Positions 1 to 6,957 of a stretch of DNA of 18,398 bases are shown piece by piece. Origin of the DNA: Rhodospirillales bacterium (GTDB lineage Bacteria > Pseudomonadota > Gammaproteobacteria > Steroidobacterales > Rariloculaceae). Within the stretch, counting starts at the first letter, position 1, and every line of letters begins with the position of its first letter. The notes beneath the pieces were generated by a model that was given only the letters and a program-made list of their open reading frames with translations, was not told where the DNA came from and did no database searches. Location: NCBI GenBank assembly GCA_024640665.1, contig JAHEEO010000027.1:1-18398 (forward strand), given 5' to 3'. The position numbers and the translations under genes are program-made.

Positions 1-717
1 CCGGTTGCCGAGCAGCGTCGGGCGGTTTCTGATCCGGTTGAAATGTCACGCGAGATAAAGATGCTGACACGTGAGTTAGGTGGCGATTGTATCGTCGGCA
101 TCACGCGCGTGATGGATCACTCCATCGTCGAAGGTGAGACTGTAGATCATCAGTTTATTATCTGCATCGGCGCGCCGATGAATCGTGAACTGATGGTGCA
201 TGCGCCTGAACCCGCTGCCACGACAGAGGTAATGCGCGGTTATCGTCGCGTGGCAAAAATCGCCGTCGAGTTATCGGAGCGCATTCGCGCAATGGGCTGG
301 CCGGCCAAGGCGCATGCTGACCCCAAGACTGGCGCACTGCTGCAGATTCCCCACGCAATCGAAGCTGGCCTTGGTCAGTTGGGTAAGCACGGATCAATGA
401 TTAGTCGTGAGTACGGTTCTAATTTTCGCATTGCGGCCGTCACCACGGATATGCCGCTTAGCGTCGATTCGCCTGAGGATATCGCGGTAGATGATTTGTG
501 TTTTGTTTGCCGTCGATGCGTGATGGATTGTCCCCCGGGCGCAATCAGTAATAGTAAAAAAATGGTGCGGGGCGTCGAGAAGTGGTATGTGGATTTCGAT
601 AAGTGCGTTCCTTACTTCGCTGAGAATGCCGGTTGCGCAATCTGTATAGAGGTATGCCCTTGGAGTGAGCCGGGTCGAGGTTTTTCGTTATCGGAAAAGT
701 TGCTATCGAAACGCTAG
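1..717 (+). CDS. Reductive dehalogenase-like / QueG-related double 4Fe-4S protein, 5' truncated
   Basis: The reading frame is open from base 1 to a TAG at 715-717, so the N-terminus lies outside the window. An in-frame ATG at 43 is unlikely to be the true start, because the frame continues upstream of it. Counting from that Met, two ferredoxin-type clusters are visible: C153, C156, C159 and C163 followed by Pro, then C188, C198, C201 and C205 followed by Pro-Trp. Ahead of them, around residues 67-125, is a segment (YRRVAKIAVEL, then AGLGQLGKHG and EYGSNFR) resembling the corobalamin-reductase core shared by RdhA and QueG. The C-terminal CPWSEPGRG followed by a basic tail is typical of non-respiratory RdhA-like proteins. 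The likely role is cobalamin-dependent reductive chemistry in the cytoplasm or at the membrane. The substrate cannot be inferred. It differs from the true QueG at 5881-6957. The family call is fairly secure; dehalogenation itself is not shown. Confidence 0.75.
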   Translation, partial: PVAEQRRAVSDPVEMSREIKMLTRELGGDCIVGITRVMDHSIVEGETVDHQFIICIGAPMNRELMVHAPEPAATTEVMRGYRRVAKIAVELSERIRAMGWPAKAHADPKTGALLQIPHAIEAGLGQLGKHGSMISREYGSNFRIAAVTTDMPLSVDSPEDIAVDDLCFVCRRCVMDCPPGAISNSKKMVRGVEKWYVDFDKCVPYFAENAGCAICIEVCPWSEPGRGFSLSEKLLSKR

Positions 718-774
718 CTGCGGTTCATCGCGCGACTGCTGGTATCAGGCGGACGCTCAATAGCTTGGCTTGCG

Positions 775-800
775 CGGCTACAGCGAAGATTCCGCTGCCG
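775..800 (-). other. Small imperfect hairpin downstream of tRNA-Glu
   Basis: CAGCG at 781-785 can pair with CGCTG at 793-797, and CGG at 775-777 with CCG at 798-800 around a small bulge. On the minus strand this lies about 11 bases past the CCA end of the tRNA. No T-tract follows, so it is not a canonical intrinsic terminator. It could be a processing or pausing structure, or chance. The rest of 718-810 shows nothing recognisable. Confidence 0.25.
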
Positions 801-810
801 ACATAGTCGT

Positions 811-885
811 TGGCGCTCCCTACGAGAATCGAACTCGTGTTTCAGCCTTGAGAGGGCCGCGTCCTAACCGCTAGACGAAGGGAGC
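811..885 (-). tRNA. tRNA-Glu, anticodon CTC, CCA encoded
   Basis: On the minus strand the gene folds as a full cloverleaf. The acceptor stem is GCTCCCT / AGGGAGC (879-885 with 815-821), followed by discriminator G (814) and a genomically encoded CCA (811-813). The D arm TTCGTCTAG...AGGAC closely matches E. coli tRNA-Glu. The anticodon stem is CGGCC / GGCTG (one G-T pair), around loop CT-CTC-AA, with the anticodon at 850-852. The T arm is ACGAG-TTCGATT-CTCGT. Length is 75 bases including CCA, one shorter than E. coli tRNA-Glu in the D loop. The CTC anticodon reads GAG. Besides translation, charged Glu-tRNA feeds haem synthesis in gammaproteobacteria. Confidence 0.96.
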
Positions 886-909
886 GCTGATGCCGGCATC
901 GCGCGGGGC

Positions 910-918
910 TGCTATCAT
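910..918 (+). promoter_or_regulatory. Candidate extended -10 promoter for pcnB
   Basis: TGC-TATCAT fits the extended -10 pattern TGn-TATAAT with one mismatch. No good -35 lies 16-18 bases upstream, which is tolerated at extended -10 promoters. Transcription would start near 925, giving a leader of about 38 bases before the pcnB TTG at 963. The same bases, read on the other strand, form the tRNA-Glu -10. Confidence 0.45.
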
Positions 919-919
919 A
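914..919 (-). promoter_or_regulatory. Candidate -10 box of the tRNA-Glu promoter
   Basis: Read on the minus strand the hexamer is TATGAT, five of six matches to the sigma-70 -10 box. It is followed by a GC-rich stretch (GCAGCCCCGCGCG), the kind of discriminator found at stringently controlled stable-RNA promoters. A start near 907 would give a leader of about 20 bases before the tRNA 5' end at 885. The hexamer 17 bases further upstream (TTTCAC) is a poor -35. The placement makes this the best candidate promoter for the tRNA. Confidence 0.5.
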
Positions 920-934
920 GCCTCGATTACAGCA

Positions 935-951
935 AGGTGAAACATTCACCT
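935..951 (+). promoter_or_regulatory. Perfect 7-bp hairpin in the pcnB leader
   Basis: AGGTGAA at 935-941 and TTCACCT at 945-951 are exact inverted repeats around a three-base loop (ACA). The structure ends three bases before the GGAAA that is the only Shine-Dalgarno-like sequence ahead of the TTG start. It could stabilise the 5' end or tune ribosome loading, or act as a dyad operator in DNA. The loop is short and there is no T-tract, so it is not a terminator. Confidence 0.4.
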
Positions 952-962
952 CCGGAAACTAT

Positions 963-2297
963 TTGAAGCAATCGGACACCAAGTCGCACCCCAGTCCAAC
1001 GGTCATTCCTCGATCTGACCATGGCATCAGCCGGGCGGACATCTCAGAAAGCGCACTCAAAGTTCTTTATCGCCTGAAGAAGGCTGGCTATGCGGCGTTT
1101 ATTGTGGGCGGCGGTGTGCGCGATTTGCTCATTAGCCAGCATCCAAAGGACTTTGACATCGCAACGGACGCTTTGCCGGACGAGATTCGGTCGCTATTTC
1201 GCAACTCACGCCTAATCGGGCGGCGTTTTCGCCTGGCGCACGTGCGGTTCGGGCGCGAAATCATCGAAGTCGCGACGTTCCGCGCCTCCGGCGATGGCGA
1301 CGGCATTGACGAAGATCGTGAGCATCATGCTGAGAGCGGGCGAATCCTGCGCGACAATGTCTATGGCAGCATCGCCGAAGATATCTGGCGCCGCGACTTC
1401 ACGATTAATGCGCTGTACTACAACATTGCTGATTTCTCGGTGTGGGATTACACCTCGGGTATGGCCGATATTGAAGCGAAGTCTTTACGCCTTATCGGCG
1501 ATCCGGAGACGCGTTATCGTGAGGACCCAGTGCGCATGCTGCGCGCTGTTCGCTTCGCCGCCAAGCTTGGCTTTACCATCCATGAAAGTTCGGCCAGCCC
1601 CATCAGTTCGCTTGCTCCGTTGTTGAAGGACGTGCCGGCGGCGCGCTTGTTTGATGAAGTGCTCAAGCTGTTTCAGTCAGGTTATGCGGTTCGCAGTTTC
1701 GAATTGCTCGATGAGCACGGCTTGTTTGAGTACCTCTTTCCGGCGACGGCGGATCGACTGCGTGGCCCAGATGCAGACCATGCGCGCTTGTTCATACGTT
1801 CGGGTCTGCAGAATACCGATCAGCGGGTTGCCGAAGGCAAGCCCATTACGCCGATGTTCCTGTATGCAGTGATGCTGTGGCCGGTCATTCAGGAGCATGC
1901 GCGCGTGCTGGTAGAGGAAGGCTTGCCGGATGCTCAGGCCATGACGGAGGCTTGTTACCGAGTGGTTGGTGAGCAGCAGTTAGCGACATCTTTGCCAAAA
2001 CGTTATGGCATTCCAATGCGCGAAATACTGCAGCTTCAATACCGGTTTGAAAATCGTCGCGGTGCGCGCGCGGCCCGGTTTCTGGAGCATAAACGCTTCC
2101 GCGCTGCCTATGATTTCATGGTCTTACGTGCAAATTGTGGTGAAGTAGATGAAGAGCTCGCCAATTGGTGGACGGAAGTTCAGGAGCGCACCGCCGCAGA
2201 TCTGAACCAGGCTTTCGGTATCGGCAAGCGCAGTTCTTCGTCTCGCCGGGGCGGTCGAAAGCGCCGAAGGCGCGCCAGCGCTGGCACCTCTGCATAG
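963..2297 (+). CDS. pcnB: Poly(A) polymerase I
   Basis: Adds 3' poly(A) tails to RNA and so promotes exonucleolytic decay of mRNA fragments and regulatory RNAs. The 444-residue protein aligns along its length with E. coli PcnB. It shows the nucleotidyltransferase signature GGGVRDLL (49-56), catalytic aspartates D63 and D65 in KDFDIAT, a third in RRDFTINAL (143-151), and the RNA-binding motif RYREDPVRMLRAVRF (184-198). The C-terminal tail is very rich in Arg and Ser, as is usual for this enzyme, and likely binds RNA. These features separate it from CCA-adding enzymes. The TTG start at 963 is chosen because it gives the family N-terminus (TVIPR...GISRADISE) and no in-frame ATG fits. Only GGAAA (954-958) resembles a ribosome-binding site. 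A nucleoside kinase, not folK, follows. Confidence 0.95.
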   Translation: MKQSDTKSHPSPTVIPRSDHGISRADISESALKVLYRLKKAGYAAFIVGGGVRDLLISQHPKDFDIATDALPDEIRSLFRNSRLIGRRFRLAHVRFGREIIEVATFRASGDGDGIDEDREHHAESGRILRDNVYGSIAEDIWRRDFTINALYYNIADFSVWDYTSGMADIEAKSLRLIGDPETRYREDPVRMLRAVRFAAKLGFTIHESSASPISSLAPLLKDVPAARLFDEVLKLFQSGYAVRSFELLDEHGLFEYLFPATADRLRGPDADHARLFIRSGLQNTDQRVAEGKPITPMFLYAVMLWPVIQEHARVLVEEGLPDAQAMTEACYRVVGEQQLATSLPKRYGIPMREILQLQYRFENRRGARAARFLEHKRFRAAYDFMVLRANCGEVDEELANWWTEVQERTAADLNQAFGIGKRSSSSRRGGRKRRRRASAGTSA

Positions 2298-2300
2298 CAA

Positions 2301-2352
2301 CTTGGCAGGACGATAAAAATCCTTAAAGTCGTCTAAAGAACCGTTCGCCAAG
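2301..2352 (+). repeat. Nested inverted repeats between pcnB and the kinase gene
   Basis: CTTGGC at 2301-2306 is the exact complement of GCCAAG at 2347-2352. Inside it, GACGA at 2309-2313 pairs with TCGTC at 2329-2333. The structure fills most of the intergenic space and ends 11 bases before the kinase ATG. A competing small stem (AGGA 2307-2310 with TCCT 2320-2323) is also possible. It may protect the pcnB 3' end or limit translation of the kinase, which has no visible Shine-Dalgarno. The internal loops are large, so chance pairing is possible. Confidence 0.3.
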
Positions 2353-2363
2353 CGATATTGACT

Positions 2364-3038
2364 ATGCAAGCCAGTGAGGATGTGAAGCATTTGGATGGGC
2401 CACGATTTATCGTCGTGGAAGGCCCTATTGGGGTAGGAAAAACGAGCCTGGCCAAGCGCTTATCGCAGAGTTTTGCGAGCGAATTGATACTCGAGGGCGC
2501 TGCGGATAATCCTTTTCTCGAGCGGTTTTACCGAAACAAGCGGCAAGCAGCTCTACCGACACAGCTGTTCTTCCTTCTGCAGCGTGCTCAGCAGATCGAG
2601 CAACTTCGACAACGCGACCTGTTCTCGCCTGTGCGCGTCGCGGATTTTCTGATTGAGAAAGACCGTCTATTCGCTGAGTTGAATCTGGATCCGATGGAGC
2701 TGAGCCTCTATGACGAGGTTGCTTCGAAGCTGGATCTCGATCCGCCTAAACCGGATCTTGTAATCTATTTGCAGTCGCCGGCAAATGTGTTGCTGCAGAG
2801 AGTTGCTCGGCGTGGCATTGGGCACGAGCAGTACATCGACGGCGACTACCTCGAGCGTTTAGGCGATGCTTACGCGAGTTTTTTTCACAACTACAACGAT
2901 GCGCCATTACTCATCGTCAACGCCGCGAGCATCGACCCGATCAATCGCGAGTCCGATTATCAAGAATTGCTTGCAACGATTATGAACGTTAAACGCGGCC
3001 GCCACTTTTTCAATCCTGTGCTGCAGTCGATCAGCTAG
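2364..3038 (+). CDS. Deoxynucleoside kinase (dAK/dGK/dCK family)
   Basis: Phosphorylates deoxynucleosides for salvage. The family covers deoxyadenosine, deoxyguanosine and deoxycytidine kinases, and the substrate cannot be fixed from the sequence. The ATG at 2364 gives 224 residues. A TTG two codons upstream (2358) is an alternative, and neither has a clear Shine-Dalgarno. The P-loop is GPIGVGKTS (20-28). The family features SDFLI-like 'ADFLIEKDRLFA', 'PDLVIYLQSP' and the lid 'RVARRGIG', followed by 'YIDGDYLERL' and 'FFHNY', are all present. The gene lies 66 bases after pcnB and 18 before panB, in the slot where folK (pterin pyrophosphokinase) is usual in gammaproteobacteria. Its sequence is a P-loop kinase, not FolK. 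It probably shares the pcnB-panBC transcript. Confidence 0.85.
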   Translation: MQASEDVKHLDGPRFIVVEGPIGVGKTSLAKRLSQSFASELILEGAADNPFLERFYRNKRQAALPTQLFFLLQRAQQIEQLRQRDLFSPVRVADFLIEKDRLFAELNLDPMELSLYDEVASKLDLDPPKPDLVIYLQSPANVLLQRVARRGIGHEQYIDGDYLERLGDAYASFFHNYNDAPLLIVNAASIDPINRESDYQELLATIMNVKRGRHFFNPVLQSIS

Positions 3039-3056
3039 CCCGTCCGGAAGGAAACA

Positions 3057-3887
3057 ATGTATACGCAACTCGAGCAACGCGACATGGATTCGCCTCCGGT
3101 CAATATTTCGACGCTTCGCGGCATGAAAGATGAGGGTGAGCCGATTGCCTGCATTACCGCCTATGATGCCAGTTTCGCCCGCCTGGTTGACGACGCTGGA
3201 ATTGATGTCGTCCTCGTGGGCGATTCTTTGGGCATGGTGATTCAAGGTCACGACACAACAGTACCCGTGACTGTCGAAGATATCGTCTATCACACGCGCT
3301 GCGTTGCGCGCGGTATACGCCGAGCCTTTTTGGTCGCGGATATGCCCTTCATGAGTTACACGATGCCGGAGCAAGCGCTCGATAACGCCGTGCGATTAAT
3401 GCAGGAAGGCGGGGCGATGATGGTGAAACTCGAAGGCGCTAAGGGTCAGGTGGCAGTGGTTGAATTCCTGGCGCGCCACGACATACCGGTTTGTGCGCAT
3501 TTGGGATTGACGCCACAATCGGTCCACAAGATTGGTGGGTTTCGGGTTCAGGGTCGCGAACAAAGTGTTGCCGACAAGATGCTTGCTGACGCCAAAGCGC
3601 TGCAAGAAGCAGGTGCGGACATCGTGCTGCTTGAGTGCGTACCGAATGAGGTCGGGCAAGTGATTACGCAATCGCTGGATGTGCCGGTCATTGGGATCGG
3701 CGCCGGACCGGATGTCGATGGACAGATTTTGGTGTTATACGATGCACTTGGCCTCACGCCCGGGCGCACGCCCCGATTCGTTAAAAACTTCATGGCCGAA
3801 GCCAATTCTGCTCGCGCTGGTCTTGAGGCTTACGTCAGAGCCGTCAAAGATCATACATATCCCGCCAAGGAACATTGTTTCTCCTGA
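3057..3887 (+). CDS. panB: 3-methyl-2-oxobutanoate hydroxymethyltransferase
   Basis: First step of pantothenate synthesis: transfers a hydroxymethyl group from 5,10-methylene-tetrahydrofolate to 2-oxoisovalerate, giving ketopantoate. The 276 residues compare with 264 in E. coli, the extra being at the N-terminus. Metal and substrate ligands are in place: D56 in VGDSLGM, D95 in LVADMPFMSY, E126 in VKLEGA and the catalytic E193 in LLECVP. The signatures ITAYDASFA and GHDTTVPVT are intact. The ATG at 3057 has a good AAGGA at 3048-3052. A later Met (residue 10) would give a length nearer to E. coli but has no comparable ribosome-binding site. The gene is followed after 36 bases by panC, the usual pairing. 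Confidence 0.96.
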   Translation: MYTQLEQRDMDSPPVNISTLRGMKDEGEPIACITAYDASFARLVDDAGIDVVLVGDSLGMVIQGHDTTVPVTVEDIVYHTRCVARGIRRAFLVADMPFMSYTMPEQALDNAVRLMQEGGAMMVKLEGAKGQVAVVEFLARHDIPVCAHLGLTPQSVHKIGGFRVQGREQSVADKMLADAKALQEAGADIVLLECVPNEVGQVITQSLDVPVIGIGAGPDVDGQILVLYDALGLTPGRTPRFVKNFMAEANSARAGLEAYVRAVKDHTYPAKEHCFS

Positions 3888-3893
3888 TACAAT
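3885..3893 (+). promoter_or_regulatory. Candidate extended -10 ahead of panC
   Basis: TGA-TACAAT matches TGn plus a -10 box with five of six consensus bases. It overlaps the panB stop codon. No acceptable -35 is seen 16-18 bases upstream. A start near 3900 would give panC a short private leader within the operon. Suggestive only. Confidence 0.3.
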
Positions 3894-3923
3894 CCGAGCG
3901 CGTTATCGGAAATAGGGGAGCCG

Positions 3924-4787
3924 ATGAGCGAGATCATTAATACCGCGACCGTTGCTAGTGTTCGCGAAATCGTCGGAGATTGGCGCGCATCGCATCGCAG
4001 TGTCGCGCTTGTGCCGACCATGGGCAATATTCACGCTGGTCATATAAGTCTCACTGAGTTTGCTCACGAGTTGGCGGACCGTGTATTGATGACGATCTTT
4101 GTCAACCCGACTCAGTTCGGCGCCGGAGAGGATCTTGAGAATTACCCGCGCACGCTCAAGCAGGATATGGCCGCGGTAAAAGCGGCCGGCACCGTGCATG
4201 CGGTGTTTGTTCCCAAATCGATAAAAGCAATCTACCCGTATGGCATTGATGAGGCTATACAAGTCAACATGCCGCCGTTGAGTCGAGAGTTATGCGGGGC
4301 ATTTCGTCCCGGACATTTTGACGGCGTAGCCTCAGTCGTACTGCGGCTGCTGAATATCGCTCAGCCCGACCTGCTAATTCTAGGCGAGAAGGACTACCAG
4401 CAACTGGTTTTGATGGAGCGGCTCGTCAGCGACTTGCGATTGCCGGTAAGCGTGCTGGGTGCGCCAACGGAGCGTCATGCCGACGGTCTGGCATTGAGTT
4501 CACGCAATAGGTATCTCAGTGACGACGAACGCGTTCGCGCGCCCACCTTGCATGCAACGCTCGCGGGCGTGGGTAACGCGATTCGCGAAGGCGAACGAAA
4601 CTATGCCATTTTGCTCGAACACGCGAAGCACAAACTCGAAGCAGCGGGCTTTGCTGTCGACTATGTCGAGGTGCGCGATGCCAAGGATCTTTCCGTGCCA
4701 AACGGCAGGCAAGCGCCTCGTGAATTGATCGTGCTGGGGGCGGCAAGAATCGGTAGCGCCAGATTGATCGATAACGTGCGTATCTAG
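3924..4787 (+). CDS. panC: Pantothenate synthetase
   Basis: Last step of pantothenate synthesis: ATP-dependent condensation of pantoate and beta-alanine through a pantoyl-adenylate. The 287 residues compare with 283 in E. coli. It is a cytidylyltransferase-type ligase with the HIGH-like element in PTMGNIHAGH, the family block FVNPTQF, EDLENYPRT, LILGEKDYQQ, and the KMSKS-like loop ADGLALSSRN. The segment after GEKD (LVLMERLVSDL) is the usual one for the family. The ATG at 3924 has a strong AGGGGAG at 3914-3920. The gene ends 16 bases from the stop of the convergent diguanylate cyclase gene. No typical terminator is visible between them. Confidence 0.96.
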   Translation: MSEIINTATVASVREIVGDWRASHRSVALVPTMGNIHAGHISLTEFAHELADRVLMTIFVNPTQFGAGEDLENYPRTLKQDMAAVKAAGTVHAVFVPKSIKAIYPYGIDEAIQVNMPPLSRELCGAFRPGHFDGVASVVLRLLNIAQPDLLILGEKDYQQLVLMERLVSDLRLPVSVLGAPTERHADGLALSSRNRYLSDDERVRAPTLHATLAGVGNAIREGERNYAILLEHAKHKLEAAGFAVDYVEVRDAKDLSVPNGRQAPRELIVLGAARIGSARLIDNVRI

Positions 4788-4803
4788 CGCAAAGCGTTCA
4801 CCG

Positions 4804-5808
4804 TCAGCGCTGGTGTTTCGACGGTGCCGGACGAATTCCCACCGAATCGCGGCCCGATATCTTCACGTCATACATGGCTGCGTCTGCGCGATCAACCAGC
4901 GAGTGTAAATCATCGCCTGGCGCCGCTTCGGTGATACCGATGGATATCGTAATGGTTGCCTGCAGATCTTGCACAGTCGAGCGACTCAATCGGTCGCGAA
5001 TTCGGTTGGCAGTCTTTGCGACGCGATCGGTTTTCGATCCAGGTAACAGCACCGCAAACTCGTCGCCACCGAAACGGGCGATTAGATCCGTGGGCCTCAA
5101 GTGTTTGCGCAGTGCACTCGCAACCGTGGTCAGCACGCGATCGCCGGCAATATGGCCATAGAGATCGTTAAAGGTCTTGAATCCGTCAACGTCGATCATC
5201 ATGAGACACAGCGAATCGGCGCCGTGCTGGGAGCGCTTGAGTTCGCGATCGAAAATTTCCTGCATCCAATGGCGGTTGCCTAGGCCGGTCAACGCATCCG
5301 TCGTCGCGTTGCGCTTCGCCTCACGAATGACGTCGAGGCTGGTGGCTATAAATTCGTTGTCAGATCTGACTCGTTCGGAGAGCACAACGAGCAAGTTCTT
5401 GGCGAATGCGTGCGAGCGATCGACCATTTGCCAAAGCAGCGTGTGACTGATCACCATTAAATGGGAATCGTCCGCGGCCATGACGTACGCCGATGGGTCA
5501 CGGTCTTCGATTAAGGAGAGTTCGCCTGCGCAGGCGCCTGGAATAAGGTCGGCGATCCGAGGCGAGTCCAGCGATCCCAGCCGAACTTCGAGTAAGCCGC
5601 TCAACACGACATACACGCATCGATTCGGGCGCGTGGGACTTAGCAGCATTTCGCCTTTGCGGACATCGATACGGCTGCAGCGGGGCAGCAGATCAGCAAT
5701 ATCGTTGGGATTCACGTCGCGGAACAGCGCGATGCCATTGAGCAGGGATTTTCGAAAGTCTGTGTCAATCGAATTATGGTGTGAGTCGTAAGGACTAACG
5801 CTGCTCAT
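4804..5808 (-). CDS. Diguanylate cyclase with N-terminal CRP-like cyclic-nucleotide-binding domain
   Basis: Predicted cytoplasmic protein that makes cyclic di-GMP from two GTP. Numbering here counts from the GTG at 5814. Residues about 27-125 form a CRP-type beta-roll (ADLIPGACAGELSLIE then SAYVMAA), followed by a linking helix and a GGDEF domain from about 170. The active-site motif RFGGDEF (247-253) is intact. RPTD (240-243), five residues upstream, is a canonical RxxD product-inhibition site. There is no signal peptide or membrane segment. In the beta-roll, the position of the cAMP-phosphate arginine of CRP is Pro107, so the ligand may not be cAMP. GTG 5814, TTG 5811 and ATG 5808 are consecutive possible starts. 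ATG 5808 lies nine bases after AGGGG and is preferred. The gene sits 72 bases downstream of queG on the same strand. Confidence 0.9.
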   Translation of the reverse strand: MSSVSPYDSHHNSIDTDFRKSLLNGIALFRDVNPNDIADLLPRCSRIDVRKGEMLLSPTRPNRCVYVVLSGLLEVRLGSLDSPRIADLIPGACAGELSLIEDRDPSAYVMAADDSHLMVISHTLLWQMVDRSHAFAKNLLVVLSERVRSDNEFIATSLDVIREAKRNATTDALTGLGNRHWMQEIFDRELKRSQHGADSLCLMMIDVDGFKTFNDLYGHIAGDRVLTTVASALRKHLRPTDLIARFGGDEFAVLLPGSKTDRVAKTANRIRDRLSRSTVQDLQATITISIGITEAAPGDDLHSLVDRADAAMYDVKISGRDSVGIRPAPSKHQR

Positions 5809-5880
5809 CAACACGTACCCCTGTGCAATCCGTCCATGTTAGGACTTATTACCCAAATGTCGTTGACCGAGTTGGCACTC

Positions 5881-6957
5881 CTAAATTTGTCGGGACAGCG
5901 CCCAGCTAATATGTTCGGCTACCAGTGGGCTGGCAGTTGCCAGCTTGTTTTCCAAAGCTGCGACTATTTCCTTATCTTTCGGGGCGTTACCAAGGCCGAC
6001 TGCGATATTTCGCAGCCACCCGTCGTAGCCGGGCCGCCGCAGCGCGCTCCCGCGCGTCTTTGTTTCCCACTCGTGCTCGGACCAGGCGAATAGTGTCAAC
6101 AGACCAGCGGAATCCAGGTTATGTCGTGTAGAGAAGTCGGGTTCGTTGCTCGCGGCGGCGTACTTATTCCACGGGCAAACGAGCTGGCAGTCGTCACAGC
6201 CGAATATACGATTGCCAATGGCTGGTCGCAGTTCAACGGGAATGACGCCTTTGTGTTCGATGGTTAAGTAAGCGATGCAGCGTCGCGCATCGAGTTGATA
6301 AGGTGCGACGATCGCGTCTGTCGGGCAGATGTCGATGCACGCGGCACAGCTGCCGCAGTGCTCACTGACCGGAACATCAGCCGGTAGATGGAGGTCTGTG
6401 AAGACTTCGCCGAGGAAAAACCAGGAGCCGGCGTGGCGATTAATTAGATTGGTATGTTTGCCGATCCAGCCGAGTGCGGCGTTACGAGCCAGGGCTTTTT
6501 CGAGCACCGGGGCACTGTCCACGAATGCGCGATAGCCGAAAGCCCCAATCTGCTCAGTGATGCGGTCGACTAAACGCTGCAAACGTTTGCGCATGACTTT
6601 GTGATAGTCGCGACCCAGCGCATACCGAGCGATGTAGGCACGATTCGGGTTGTCCAACTGTGACTGCGCGGGTTCAGCCTGGCCTGGCCAGTAATCCATG
6701 CGCACGCTGATCACGCTGGCGGTGTTTGGCACCAGCTCCGCAGGTGTGTGCCGTTTCTCGGTATTGCGTTGCATATAGCCCATGTCTCCGTGGCGGCCCA
6801 GCTCCAGCCATCTGCGCAGATGTTCTGCGTCGTCGTCGAGTTGCGTGGCTGCGATGCCGACGGCTTGAAATCCCAGTTCATAGCCAAATTGCTTGATGCG
6901 TTCGGCGAGCTCGCAGCGTTGCTTCTCGCTGAGCTGTTGTTGTTTTGGTTTTGACAT
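5881..6957 (-). CDS. queG: tRNA epoxyqueuosine reductase
   Basis: Cobalamin- and 4Fe-4S-dependent reduction of epoxyqueuosine to queuosine at the wobble base of tRNAs for His, Asp, Asn and Tyr. From the ATG at 6957 the protein has 358 residues (379 in E. coli). Visible features are the N-terminal DUF1730-type region, FVDSAPVLEKALA with the likely catalytic D147, GWIGKHTNLI, FFLGEV, cluster cysteines C201, C204, C207 and C211, then C227, C254, C257 and C261, and a C-terminal HEAT-like helical part (RGSALRRPGYDGWLRN). A longer form starting at GTG 7002 would overlap the start of nnr and add an unconserved extension, so it is rejected. Divergent from nnr across 24 bases, the same arrangement as in E. 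coli. Confidence 0.95.
   Translation of the reverse strand: MSKPKQQQLSEKQRCELAERIKQFGYELGFQAVGIAATQLDDDAEHLRRWLELGRHGDMGYMQRNTEKRHTPAELVPNTASVISVRMDYWPGQAEPAQSQLDNPNRAYIARYALGRDYHKVMRKRLQRLVDRITEQIGAFGYRAFVDSAPVLEKALARNAALGWIGKHTNLINRHAGSWFFLGEVFTDLHLPADVPVSEHCGSCAACIDICPTDAIVAPYQLDARRCIAYLTIEHKGVIPVELRPAIGNRIFGCDDCQLVCPWNKYAAASNEPDFSTRHNLDSAGLLTLFAWSEHEWETKTRGSALRRPGYDGWLRNIAVGLGNAPKDKEIVAALENKLATASPLVAEHISWALSRQI

Noticed and set aside
2907..3374. 155-residue minus-strand open frame across the kinase/panB junction
   Set aside because: It is antisense to two real genes and has no family resemblance.
4786..4811. AGCGC/GCGCT inverted repeat between the convergent panC and cyclase genes, as a bidirectional terminator
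   Set aside because: The stem is only five pairs with a 15-base loop and there is no T-tract on either side.
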